From UMGS172 sp045637775 (GTDB lineage: Bacteria > Bacillota > Clostridia > Oscillospirales > Acutalibacteraceae): a DNA stretch of 64,000 nucleotides. The notes below the pieces were generated by a model. The model worked only from the letters and a program-made list of their open reading frames with translations. It was not told the origin of the DNA and ran no database searches. This document shows positions 1 through 8,695 of the stretch, piece by piece. How positions within the stretch are numbered: position 1 is the first letter of the stretch; every line of letters starts with the position of its first letter. The translations under genes and the position numbers were made by a program. The stretch lies in contig JAZUAC010000042.1 in assembly GCA_045637775.1 (NCBI GenBank), positions 1-64,000 of the forward strand. Direction: 5' to 3'.

Positions 1-30
1 AAGCCTTGTGGAAACACAGGGCTTGTTTTT
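1..30 (+). terminator. Rho-independent terminator of a gene outside the window
   Basis: Stem AAGCCTTGTG pairs with CACAGGGCTT across a GAAA loop and is followed by GTTTTT. It presumably ends a gene lying left of the window. Confidence 0.5.
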
Positions 31-40
31 ATATAAAATT

Positions 41-117
41 TAAAGATTCCTCGTTACATTCGGAATAACAGAATTTGCTCATGGTCTGTCATTCTGAATG
101 TAAGCGAAGAATCTTTT
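41..117. repeat. Imperfect inverted repeat, GATTCTTCGCTT family
   Basis: Two arms of about 30 bp, near 42-69 and 87-117, are imperfect inverted copies (AAAGATTC...GAATAACA against TGTCATTCTGAATG...GAATCTTTT). A second member lies at 6093-6167, and a hairpin with similar ends is at 61367-61408. It sits just downstream of the pseudouridine synthase gene and may double as its terminator. Confidence 0.6.
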
Positions 118-122
118 GTATT

Positions 123-1088
123 TCAGTATTTTATCTCGGGGAAGAGTTGGTCGGCAAACCAAACCTTGGGAACGGTAAAGGTTTTGCCGTTGAGATATTC
201 CAAAATACCACCATCGGTGGTGAAGTTAAACTTTAATTTATAGGAATACAAGGCTTGATATTTGAATCCCATTGCCTTGTCCTTTTGATTGACACCGTAT
301 TTACCGTCACCCAGCAAAGGATGGCCGATAGAGGCCATGTGGGCGCGAATTTGGTGGGTTCTGCCCGTAAGCAGTTCAACCTTCAACAAAGATAGTTTAC
401 CGTCAGATGCCATACATGAATACTTGGTGCGAATGGTCTTGGTTTCGTCGGTCATTCGTGTTTTAATATAGACCTGCTTTTTGTCCTCATTCTTTTCGAG
501 AAAGCCCTCCAAAATATCTTCTTTGTTTTTAGGCTTGCCGTGAACAACGCAGAGATATAGTTTGTCAAGCTCTCTTGTTTTAATCTTGTCGCAAAGAATA
601 CGCAAAGCCTCGGCATTCTTGGCAGCAATGACTATACCGCCTGTGTTGCGGTCAATTCTGTTCGCAAGTGCGGGCCTGAAGCTGTTTTCAGCCTCGGGGT
701 CATATTCACCCTTTTCGTACAAATAACGCTGTATGCGGGCAATTAGAGTATCGTTATACTCATTCTCATCGGGATGAACCAAGAGTCCCTGCTTTTTATC
801 GGCAAGCAGGATATTCTCATCCTCATAAACAATGTCCAACACCTTTGAAGCCGACATAAAATCATATTTGGGTGACTTGGGCTCAAAAAACTCATCGTTG
901 ATATACATTTCGACCAAAGAACCCAACTGCAACCTTGTGTTGATTTCGGCACGCTTGCCGTCAACCTTAATGCGTTTAAGTCTTATGTATTTGTAAAGCA
1001 ATGTTGTTGGAAGCAGGGGAGCGGTTTTTACAACAAATTTGTCCAACCTCAAGCCTGCATCATTTTTACCAACTGTAAATGATTTCAT
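123..1088 (-). CDS. RluA-family RNA pseudouridine synthase
   Basis: Predicted to isomerise uridine to pseudouridine in rRNA or tRNA in the cytoplasm. An N-terminal S4-like RNA-binding region (LRLDKFV, about residues 12-70) precedes the RluA catalytic domain. The catalytic Asp lies in NRIDRNTGG, a variant of the family HRLDxxTSG motif, and LLTGRTHQIRAHM near residue 245 is the other hallmark. The ATG at 1088 was chosen over the upstream GTG at 1100 because GAGG sits seven bases before it, giving 321 residues, normal for RluC/RluD-type enzymes. The family is clear; the modified position cannot be told from sequence. It is monocistronic as far as visible. Confidence 0.9.
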   Translation of the reverse strand: MKSFTVGKNDAGLRLDKFVVKTAPLLPTTLLYKYIRLKRIKVDGKRAEINTRLQLGSLVEMYINDEFFEPKSPKYDFMSASKVLDIVYEDENILLADKKQGLLVHPDENEYNDTLIARIQRYLYEKGEYDPEAENSFRPALANRIDRNTGGIVIAAKNAEALRILCDKIKTRELDKLYLCVVHGKPKNKEDILEGFLEKNEDKKQVYIKTRMTDETKTIRTKYSCMASDGKLSLLKVELLTGRTHQIRAHMASIGHPLLGDGKYGVNQKDKAMGFKYQALYSYKLKFNFTTDGGILEYLNGKTFTVPKVWFADQLFPEIKY

Positions 1089-1201
1089 AAATATCCTCAC
1101 AAAAGTTCTTTGGATACATTATATATTATAACTTGGGATTTGGCAAGATGTTGTTATAATATTAGGGAAAATGCTTGTTTTTTTAGAAATTCATTATGTG
1201 C

Positions 1202-1239
1202 AAAAAACAAAGGCCTTGCTTTTTACAAGCAAGGCCTTT
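1202..1239 (-). terminator. Terminator of the dockerin/esterase gene
   Basis: The stem AAAGGCCTTGCTT / AAGCAAGGCCTTT (1209-1221 with 1227-1239) is followed on the minus strand by GTTTTTTG. It lies 13 bp beyond the stop codon at 1252. Confidence 0.85.
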
Positions 1240-1251
1240 GCGGTTTTGTAT

Positions 1252-4200
1252 TTATTTCACAGGAGTGTTGATAACTATTCTAAACGAGGTCTGACCGTCG
1301 ACGGTGGTGACATAGCCATATTCATCAACAAAGTCGGCAGAGGTTCCTGCAGTTGAATAGTTAAGGGTGTACATTGTTCCTGTGGGGTCAATGCGGATGT
1401 AAAGCTTGGAGTTATCGGCCGAGAAGTTAACAACATCGCTGCCCGAAACAAGCTTTCCGTCCTTATCGAATGCACAAAGCTCAACACCCTTCTTGTTGAA
1501 GACCTTGATGCCCTCAAACTCCGAAGCCTCGGTAAAGCCGAAGTATTTAGCAACACTGTCGGCATTCTGTGCGCCGATTGCATTGTAAGCACCCTGGCTG
1601 TAATGGATAGAGTTGGTGGGGTCGGGCTTGAGTGCGCCATTCTTGGAAATGGTCTCGGAGATGTTGGAGAAGATAAAGAAGTTCTCAACATTCTGTGCTG
1701 CTGCATACTGTGCGGCACGGGCGATAGAAGGACGACGGCTGTTCTGCTCAATGTCAGTAAGTCCGGGTTCAGTACCGGTGTAACGGTTGTACCAAGAACG
1801 AGGCATATACATACCGCCACAGTCGATTTCACACTCGGAAAGGAATCCGTTGTGCATTTCCATCAATGCGTTGTAGTAGCCTTCGTCATTATGAACCGTT
1901 GCATCACTTGTGACATAAGGAGTGTACTCTTCGTGTTCACCTTGGTTGTAAACATAAGCAGTTGCTATGATGTTGTAGTCATCCTCCAAAGCCTGATAGG
2001 TCTTGGTGAAGTTGGCAATAGCCTGACTGTAAAGCACACCACCACCGTTTTCACCACAGGGACACTCATACTTCTCGGGCTCGGGAGTCCATTCGTGCAT
2101 ACCAACAGCACCCTTGGATGCCTGAACGAATACTATCTTGGCACCGGTTGCATCGTGGAGTGCTTTACCCATTGCGGGTGAGTAACCACCCATTGTTGAG
2201 GTGCCCTTTGAGGGGTCGGTCTTGGTGTATACATCGGTAGAAGAATCAAGCTTGGTTACGGTTGCACCAAAAAATACTGTGTTAGGTTCAGGTCTTGTAG
2301 GCTCTGCGGTGATTTCCCAATCGGGATGAGTTACACCGTTGTACTCGGTAGTGTACTTGTAGCCGTATTCCTGCATATAACCGTTGGTACCCGAGTTGGA
2401 CTGACCTGTGATAAGAATGATGATAACATCTTCCTTATTCTCGTCATAAGCAATATCGCGGTTAGAAACAACCTTGTTGGAGTTCTTTTCGGTAAGGTTT
2501 ACAACGAGTTCGGGGATAGAACTGTCGGAAGAATACTCTGCATAGGTGTAATCGGTCTCACCGGTGTAGGGAAGGTTTTCATAACCCTGCCAACCTGCCA
2601 AATGACGCTGCAAGATAACTGCGTCAAGCAAATCAACATGACCGTCATCGTTAATGTCGGCCGATTCTGCCTTCAATGCATTAAATTCACTGTTCTGCCA
2701 ACCTGCAAGGTTTCTTACCAGTGCGGTAGCGTCCTTGAGGTCAACGATATTGTCCTCGTTATCGATGTTACCGGGTTTGGCAAGCAAGCTGTCTGCAAAG
2801 GGATTCTCACCGAGGGTGATATCTTCAGGAACAGTGATGTTATTAGCCGAAAGCTTTTCGCAACCGCGGAATGCCGATGAGCCGATTGTAGCAAGGCTTG
2901 AAGGCAGGTTGATAGCGGTCAAAGCGGTGCAGTTCATGAATGCACGACGCTCGATGGTTGTAAGACCTTCGGGGAGAACGATGCTCTGAAGCTTGGTTGC
3001 GTTGAGGAATGCACCCTCTGCAATTGTGGTAACCGTTGCAGGAACAGTGAAGGTGGTAGCATCCTTTGCGGCAGGATAGTAAAGAAGTGTCTTCATATCC
3101 TTGGTGTAAAGAACGCCGTCAACCGCTGCGAAATTGGGGTTATTGGTATCAACGGTAAATGCCTTCATGGTCTTGATACCGTAGAAAGCACCCTTGCCGA
3201 TAGTGGTTATCGATTTCGGTATAGAAATGGTTTCCAAAACCTTGGCGTATTCAAAAGCGTATTGGTCAATTACGGTAGGACCGTTCTGAATGGTGACATT
3301 CTTGGCATAACGGTTGTAAAGGAAAGCATACTCACCAATTCTTATTAAGGGTTTGTGTCCGATAAGGGTTTTAATGGTGAGATCGGCTTTCTTGGCTTTA
3401 TAAGAAGTGATTACAGTGTTTGAACCTTCGGTCATGTAGATGTAATCTGAGGCATCGTTGGTGGGAGGAACAACCTCAGTAGCGTTGATCTCTTGAACCA
3501 CAATGTCGTCAATAAGTGCGTCGCCGTAGCCCGAACCACCAATCTGCATTTTGTTGGTGGTAAGATCGGTGGTGAAGTTAGCTATAAAAGTGTAGGATGC
3601 CTCTACCCAATCGTCGGTAGGTGCAAATTCGATAGCTATGATATAGCTGTCATCATGCTTGTCGGTGGCACTGCCGATACCGACCGAGTCTGACCAACCT
3701 GCAGAGTAGCCACCTCTCATAATATTGAAGGAAACATAAGAGTTGGGTTCAATATCAAGGACTTTGTATTTAAAGGTGATCTTATATGATTTTCCCTGAA
3801 CAACGGTGATAGGAGTGTTGGGAGTTGCGGTAGGAACAAGACACATTGCGGCAGGCGTTGAACCGTTGGTACCCATTGCGTTGACACCGCGGTTACCTGA
3901 GGAGGAAGGCGCGTTTTCCGCAATATCGTAAGCATATTTATAACGGATTACAGAATTGCTGTTGTCGGTATAGGTTGACCAACGAAGCGAGCAGTACCAA
4001 GTGTCGGGATTCTTGCCGGGTGCTGCATAGGTCTTATAAGGTTCATGTGTGAAATCGGGGATAGCGTACACTTTCTTTTCCTCCTCGGGTTCGGTAGTAT
4101 CTCCACCCGAAGTACCTCCTGTTCCGTGCTTTTTAATGGTTACTTCATCAATATAATATTCACAACCTGTGTTGCCGCCACCGTGTGCAACGAGGTAAGC

Positions 4201-5871
4201 CTTGTTACAAATGTTAGTCTTGGTTGAGCTTTTATCATAGGTATTGGCGGCCATAGTTTCGGTTGTGGTGACTGTGTAGCTTACAGTATGCCATTGTTCG
4301 TCGTTATAATCCTTCGCACTCCAAGTTTTCATATAAGGCTTAGCAAGTGAGCCGTTGTATCTTGATTGTGTGCCAAAGTTGATCGACAGAGCACCATCGC
4401 TTGCGGTGATAACCTTAAACTTTACGGTAAATGTGTAGGTTGTGTTGCTTTCCATTGTGAAAGCGGTGGTGTTATCACCTGCGGCAAGCTCAATATTAAA
4501 ACCGTTGCCGTTATGTGTTCCAAGATCGATGTAGCCATTGCTACCATCAACAACATGATTGAAAATACCGGTTGTGTCATACTTGTGGGTGTAGTCACTG
4601 TAACCCATGCCCTTGGTGTTGAAGGTGATTTTATGGGTTACATCGGGGATAGAAACTTCGGGCTTGATGTCGTCAACATACATGTCACCCGTTGCACCGT
4701 CAACATGCTTCTTTATCTGAACATCATCAATGGCCCATGTGTTTTTATTTCCACGGGCAACAAGATAAAGATTATCACAAAGAGCGGTGCTGCCACTGCC
4801 GTTGTATGAAGCATAGGTCATAGATGCGGTTGTGGTCCATTCATAAGTGGCGGTGTGCCATTCTCCGTCGCTTACCGAAGGTGCAAACCACTCTTTAACG
4901 GGACCGTATTTCGGATTACTGCCGGCATAAGCCGAAATTGAACCGAAATAAAGAGCGAGGTTACTGTCAATAGAGTCTAATGCCTTGTATTTGAAGGTTA
5001 GGGTGTATTTTGTGTTGCCCTCCATAACAAAAGCAGTAGAAGAGTTGCTGCCCGAAGCCAACTCCATATTATAGCCTTCTCCGTTGGGTGTGGAAAGCTC
5101 CATATACTTATTGGCACTGTTATTGGGGTCGGCAACCTGCTTCAAGTATGAAGCGTTGGTTTTGTCAGACCAACCCTTGCCTTCAGTGTTGAAGTGGATA
5201 TATGTAATCTGATTCTTGGGGGATGCAACCTTATACTTGGTGATGACAACATCGTCAATATAGTAGCTTGCGGCAGCACCGCCGCCGTGTGCAACAAAAT
5301 ACAAACGGTCGCAAATATTGGATTTGGCAGTTGAGTCATAGGTATTGGCTGCCATGGTTGCAGTGGTGGTAAACTCGTAAGACAGAGTAGTCCACTCGGT
5401 AGTTGAAAGGCTTGAAGCACTAAAGCTCTTCATATAAGGCTTGGACAGATTGGGATCATAACCTGCCTTGGTACCAAAGTTTATTGAAAGTGTATTGTCA
5501 GCATTTGAAGAACTGACAAGCTTTACCTTGAACTGAACAGAATATTTGGTGCTTCCCACCATTTTGTAAGCGGTGGTAGAATTGCTACCGTTGGCAAGCT
5601 CAAAGTTGTAGCCGTTACCGTTATTGGTATACAGCTTCATGTACTTGTTGGTGCCATCGGTCACTTGGGTCAAGTTAGTACCAATAGTACCGTTAGTACC
5701 TGACCAACCCTTATTGGCAGTGTTGAAGTCGATAGTGATCTGCTCGTCGATCTCATATCCTTCGGGTACCGTTGCGGCACTAACCGAAGATACAACACCC
5801 AAAAACGAGAAGGTCACAAGCATTACCGACAAAGCGGTAACGATTGAAAGAACTCGCTTAAAGTTTTTCAT
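1252..5871 (-). CDS. Secreted multidomain carbohydrate-active protein: CBM-like repeats, LRR, dockerin, SGNH/SASA esterase
   Basis: 1539 residues from the ATG at 5871 (AGGTGAT ribosome site); an upstream in-frame start adds 13 implausible residues. Order seen: signal peptide (1-33); three similar jelly-roll, CBM-like modules of about 190 residues and a fourth divergent one to about 810; a BspA-type leucine-rich region (about 823-1010); a type I dockerin (about 1034-1095) with two calcium loops, the second reading DINDDGHVDLLDA; and a C-terminal sialate-O-acetylesterase-like SGNH domain starting at ITGQSNSG near 1155 and closing with the NSIHYS His motif near 1420. Expected role: extracellular deacetylation of a decorated polysaccharide, docked to a cohesin. 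It has its own promoter, although it follows the uronate operon. The dockerin placed between LRR and esterase is unusual because dockerins are commonly terminal. Confidence 0.85.
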   Translation of the reverse strand: MKNFKRVLSIVTALSVMLVTFSFLGVVSSVSAATVPEGYEIDEQITIDFNTANKGWSGTNGTIGTNLTQVTDGTNKYMKLYTNNGNGYNFELANGSNSTTAYKMVGSTKYSVQFKVKLVSSSNADNTLSINFGTKAGYDPNLSKPYMKSFSASSLSTTEWTTLSYEFTTTATMAANTYDSTAKSNICDRLYFVAHGGGAAASYYIDDVVITKYKVASPKNQITYIHFNTEGKGWSDKTNASYLKQVADPNNSANKYMELSTPNGEGYNMELASGSNSSTAFVMEGNTKYTLTFKYKALDSIDSNLALYFGSISAYAGSNPKYGPVKEWFAPSVSDGEWHTATYEWTTTASMTYASYNGSGSTALCDNLYLVARGNKNTWAIDDVQIKKHVDGATGDMYVDDIKPEVSIPDVTHKITFNTKGMGYSDYTHKYDTTGIFNHVVDGSNGYIDLGTHNGNGFNIELAAGDNTTAFTMESNTTYTFTVKFKVITASDGALSINFGTQSRYNGSLAKPYMKTWSAKDYNDEQWHTVSYTVTTTETMAANTYDKSSTKTNICNKAYLVAHGGGNTGCEYYIDEVTIKKHGTGGTSGGDTTEPEEEKKVYAIPDFTHEPYKTYAAPGKNPDTWYCSLRWSTYTDNSNSVIRYKYAYDIAENAPSSSGNRGVNAMGTNGSTPAAMCLVPTATPNTPITVVQGKSYKITFKYKVLDIEPNSYVSFNIMRGGYSAGWSDSVGIGSATDKHDDSYIIAIEFAPTDDWVEASYTFIANFTTDLTTNKMQIGGSGYGDALIDDIVVQEINATEVVPPTNDASDYIYMTEGSNTVITSYKAKKADLTIKTLIGHKPLIRIGEYAFLYNRYAKNVTIQNGPTVIDQYAFEYAKVLETISIPKSITTIGKGAFYGIKTMKAFTVDTNNPNFAAVDGVLYTKDMKTLLYYPAAKDATTFTVPATVTTIAEGAFLNATKLQSIVLPEGLTTIERRAFMNCTALTAINLPSSLATIGSSAFRGCEKLSANNITVPEDITLGENPFADSLLAKPGNIDNEDNIVDLKDATALVRNLAGWQNSEFNALKAESADINDDGHVDLLDAVILQRHLAGWQGYENLPYTGETDYTYAEYSSDSSIPELVVNLTEKNSNKVVSNRDIAYDENKEDVIIILITGQSNSGTNGYMQEYGYKYTTEYNGVTHPDWEITAEPTRPEPNTVFFGATVTKLDSSTDVYTKTDPSKGTSTMGGYSPAMGKALHDATGAKIVFVQASKGAVGMHEWTPEPEKYECPCGENGGGVLYSQAIANFTKTYQALEDDYNIIATAYVYNQGEHEEYTPYVTSDATVHNDEGYYNALMEMHNGFLSECEIDCGGMYMPRSWYNRYTGTEPGLTDIEQNSRRPSIARAAQYAAAQNVENFFIFSNISETISKNGALKPDPTNSIHYSQGAYNAIGAQNADSVAKYFGFTEASEFEGIKVFNKKGVELCAFDKDGKLVSGSDVVNFSADNSKLYIRIDPTGTMYTLNYSTAGTSADFVDEYGYVTTVDGQTSFRIVINTPVK

Positions 5872-5922
5872 AATATCACCTTTTAAAATAAATTCCCACC
5901 AAGGGTACAATTTAACAAATAA

Positions 5923-5951
5923 ATGATATCACAAAGTGTCCGCCAAATCAA
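5923..5951 (-). promoter_or_regulatory. SigA-type promoter for the dockerin/esterase gene
   Basis: Minus strand: -35 TTGATT (5946-5951), 17-bp spacer, -10 TATCAT (5923-5928). The start point would be near 5916, giving a leader of about 45 nt. The gene can therefore be transcribed independently of the uxuA operon. Confidence 0.6.
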
Positions 5952-6092
5952 GCATTTTTACTAAAATTGTACCGAATTCGAGGACAATTATAGCTATTCA
6001 TTATGTTAATGTCTGTTGCTGTTGAAACGGTTGGAATTGTGTAGAAGTTAAGTGAAAACTCACAAAAATCCAAGTGACGACAGCGTTTATTA

Positions 6093-6167
6093 AAAAAGAT
6101 CCTTCGCTTCACTCAGAACGACAATCCTTTTATTGGTTTAGTCATTCTGAATGAAATGAAGAATCTT
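6093..6167. repeat. Imperfect inverted repeat, GATTCTTCGCTT family
   Basis: Left arm AAAGATCCTTCGCTTCACTC (6095 onward) and right arm ending GAAGAATCTT (to about 6167) are inverted copies around a short AT-rich centre. It is the same family as 41-117 and lies directly behind the stop codon of the metallophosphoesterase gene. The rest of the 5952-6191 gap shows nothing recognisable. Confidence 0.6.
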
Positions 6168-6191
6168 AAGTCTTTTCGTATCGAATTGTAA

Positions 6192-7220
6192 TTATTCAGC
6201 GTTAACCGTTTTATCAATTCCGTTGCCAAAACGGATGCGTTCGTACTTATCGGCCGTAACGCTGACAATATCAAACAAATAGCGGTTGGCATCGTCGTTT
6301 GAAAGGGTATGACGACCCGTTGAATGATCGTCGGCCTCAACCTCGCGGAAATGTCCGCTTCCGACACATCCCGTCTGTCCCGTTGTTGAATGGAACATTT
6401 TAAGGTCGCGATTAAACTCAACATAAGAACTGTGCATATGACCGCAGTTGAACGCCACGGCATTAGAACCAAAATCGTTGAAATTATATGTACCGACTGA
6501 GGTTTCGGCAACGGTGCGGTTGTTAAGTGCCGTGACAAGCTTTTTTAGGTCGTCGGCACCTGCACAAACATGGTTCATTTTACCTTCCTCGTACCGAATG
6601 TCAATCGGTGCGTGCGATAAAAAGACGTATTTCCAACCATCATCCTTAACAGTCAGCACCTTTTCGGCAATAAATCGTACCTGCTTTTCAACATCCCTGC
6701 AGTAGAAAGATTCAAGGCAGACCACTCTTGCTTTTCTTTCGGTTATATCGGTATAAAAATAGAGAGAATCGGGTGCCGTTTCGTCATAGACAAAGTTGTC
6801 TTTTCGGAAGTTTCTTTGGGTCAGGTCGAACCACATTTTATGGTCGAGATGCTCTTCGGGCTTGCCGGTTGTGTCGGGGTTATGATTGAAATCGTGGTTA
6901 CCTAAAGAAAAAATAACGGGGCAGGGGAAGTCCACAAATAAATCAGCAACGATTTTTGTGTGCAAACGGCATGATTCACCGCTTCGCCATCCAGTTGTAA
7001 TATCACCGCAATGTGCCGCAAAATCAATAAGTCCTTTTTCGGCTAAGATACGGATTATTTTTACCGAATTGTCGACAAGCTCGGGAGTTCCGACCGATTG
7101 CTGGGTGTCGTAATGCGTATCGGTTACAATGGCATAATTCACGGCATTTTTGTTGGTTACAGCGGTTATTTTTTCAATAATACGGTTGATTTCTTTGTTT
7201 ATACTCTCAGAAAAGTACAT
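6192..7220 (-). CDS. Calcineurin-like metallophosphoesterase
   Basis: 342 residues from the ATG at 7220, preceded by GGTGAAGGA. All metal-binding blocks of the family are visible in order: TDTHYD near the N-terminus, HCGDITTG, GNHDFNHN, FLSHAP and CGHMHSSY. They would hold a di-metal centre for phosphomono- or phosphodiester hydrolysis. No signal peptide is seen, so the enzyme is probably cytoplasmic. It follows the Gfo/Idh/MocA genes on the same strand after a 190-bp gap containing a hairpin repeat, so it may be expressed separately. The substrate is unknown; its place in a sugar locus suggests a sugar phosphate or phosphodiester, but that is inference. Confidence 0.85.
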   Translation of the reverse strand: MYFSESINKEINRIIEKITAVTNKNAVNYAIVTDTHYDTQQSVGTPELVDNSVKIIRILAEKGLIDFAAHCGDITTGWRSGESCRLHTKIVADLFVDFPCPVIFSLGNHDFNHNPDTTGKPEEHLDHKMWFDLTQRNFRKDNFVYDETAPDSLYFYTDITERKARVVCLESFYCRDVEKQVRFIAEKVLTVKDDGWKYVFLSHAPIDIRYEEGKMNHVCAGADDLKKLVTALNNRTVAETSVGTYNFNDFGSNAVAFNCGHMHSSYVEFNRDLKMFHSTTGQTGCVGSGHFREVEADDHSTGRHTLSNDDANRYLFDIVSVTADKYERIRFGNGIDKTVNAE

Positions 7221-7295
7221 TTCCTTCACCAATTACTAAAATTTTTGAAGCTGACTGAGGGAGAGATAATATCACTGAACTTGAAAATAACTATT

Positions 7296-7348
7296 CTCTC
7301 CCTCCGACTTTCGCTTGGCGAAAGTCACCTCCCTCGTCAGAGGGAGGT
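7296..7348 (-). repeat. Two-hairpin intergenic repeat (solo copy b)
   Basis: Read on the minus strand: a 20-bp palindrome CCTCCCTCTGACGAGGGAGG, then a second stem GACTTTCG / CGAAAGTC, then GGAGGGAGAG. The architecture matches 57973-58026 and the inverted repeats around the DUF559 gene (16009-16468). It lies between the metallophosphoesterase gene and the downstream oxidoreductase gene. Confidence 0.75.
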
Positions 7349-7409
7349 TCTGCATATGTACAATTTAATATTTATTATGTTTGATTTAATTTATCGTGCA
7401 GATATGTGT

Positions 7410-8585
7410 TTACCACCTTACACTCCAGCGTTCGCTGTATTTCATATCTGCATGTTTATCATTCTTGATGCCTTCGTGTAATTTGGAGGTTTCGGCTTTT
7501 TTCTGCAGTTCTTCGTAATATTCATCTGCATCAACAGGGATTTCGACCCATTTATCCTTCCAAGACGAAAGGTAAGCAGCATTGGAAATCTGAACCTCTT
7601 TAATTCCTTCAAACCCCGGTGAAATAAGAGCCTCACCATGCAAGATCGCATTTGCAAAATTCTGCAAAATTCCCATGTGCGCAGTTTCTTTTTCGGTTTG
7701 CTCAATAATCTCAGTTTCCGCGGGGATAGAGGCAAAATTATCCTCACAGTCAAAGCAGAAATCACGTTCGTCAACCAAAAGCTTTGTCACGGTCATTTTG
7801 CCGTTTTCAATAACAAGTTTGCCCTTTGTACCGCCTATTTCAAGACGGTTTGTACCGGGTGCTTCACCCGTCGAGGTGATGAAAATTCCCGTTGCACCGT
7901 TTTCGTATTCGGCATAAATGGTGGCATCGTCCTCAACCTCAATGTGATGGTATTTTGCCACCGAGCAGAAGCCGCGAACCCTTTTAGGCAGACCGCATAT
8001 CCACTGCCAAATATCAAGGTTGTGCGGAGCTTGGTTCAAAAGCACACCGCCGCCTTCACCGGCCCAAGTGGCTCTCCATGAGCCTGAATCATAATAATGC
8101 TGTGTGCGGTACCAGTTGGTGATTATCCAAACCATTCTTTTAAGTTCACCAAGTTCACCTGCCTGCACCATGTCGTGAGCTTTTTTGAAAAGCTCATTGG
8201 TACGCTGATTGAACATCACGGCAAAGACCTTGTTGGCTTTTTTGGCGGCCTCGTTCATTTCTTCAATCTGCTTGGTGTAAACACCCGCGGGCTTTTCACT
8301 CAAAACATGCTGACCTGCATTGAAAGCATCAATGGCAATGGGGCAATGGAAGTAATGCGGTGTGGCTATAATAACTGCATCGGTAATATTGGAGTCAAGC
8401 AATTCTTTATGTGATGCAAAAACCCTAACATTGTCAAAAGCGTTTTTTGCCTTTTCGCGTTTGGCTTCGTCAATATCGCAAACGGCAACCAATTCCATTC
8501 CGTCTATCAAACCGTCATAAATATGCTTGGCATGGGCCGAACCCATGTTACCAAAACCTATAACACCAACTCTTACCTTTTCCAT
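7410..8585 (-). CDS. Gfo/Idh/MocA-family NAD(P)-dependent oxidoreductase (copy 1)
   Basis: 391 residues; the ATG at 8585 has AGGAG upstream. An N-terminal Rossmann fold has the GFGNMGSAH nucleotide loop. EKPAGVYTKQ near residue 100 carries the family catalytic lysine of the EKP motif. The C-terminal substrate domain contains GEGGGVLLNQ followed by PHNLDIWQW, where the His is the usual active-site residue. The family oxidises or reduces ring hydroxyls of sugars, inositols and keto-sugars. It is a close paralogue of the adjacent gene at 8696-9871, apparently a tandem duplication with diverged substrate pockets. Exact substrate unknown. Confidence 0.9.
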   Translation of the reverse strand: MEKVRVGVIGFGNMGSAHAKHIYDGLIDGMELVAVCDIDEAKREKAKNAFDNVRVFASHKELLDSNITDAVIIATPHYFHCPIAIDAFNAGQHVLSEKPAGVYTKQIEEMNEAAKKANKVFAVMFNQRTNELFKKAHDMVQAGELGELKRMVWIITNWYRTQHYYDSGSWRATWAGEGGGVLLNQAPHNLDIWQWICGLPKRVRGFCSVAKYHHIEVEDDATIYAEYENGATGIFITSTGEAPGTNRLEIGGTKGKLVIENGKMTVTKLLVDERDFCFDCEDNFASIPAETEIIEQTEKETAHMGILQNFANAILHGEALISPGFEGIKEVQISNAAYLSSWKDKWVEIPVDADEYYEELQKKAETSKLHEGIKNDKHADMKYSERWSVRW

Positions 8586-8606
8586 AATAATGCTCCTAAC
8601 TGAAAA

Positions 8607-8643
8607 GTAGGGACGACTGCGGACGAACGCAGTTCGCCCCTAC
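8607..8643. repeat. GTAGGG...CCCTAC hairpin repeat
   Basis: An imperfect palindrome begins GTAGGGACG and ends CGCCCCTAC, with an inner CTGCG/CGCAG stem. It separates the two Gfo/Idh/MocA genes in a 110-bp gap and resembles the GTAGGG-bounded hairpins at 33792-33859 and 53166-53330. Confidence 0.5.
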
Positions 8644-8695
8644 GGTGAACTTTCACGAAATTTATTTTTGAATTATACTATTTCGCAAAATTTGA

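Noticed and set aside
1252..1356. Short plus-strand frames opposite the dockerin/esterase gene
   Set aside because: They are antisense to a long gene with clear domains and have no ribosome sites.
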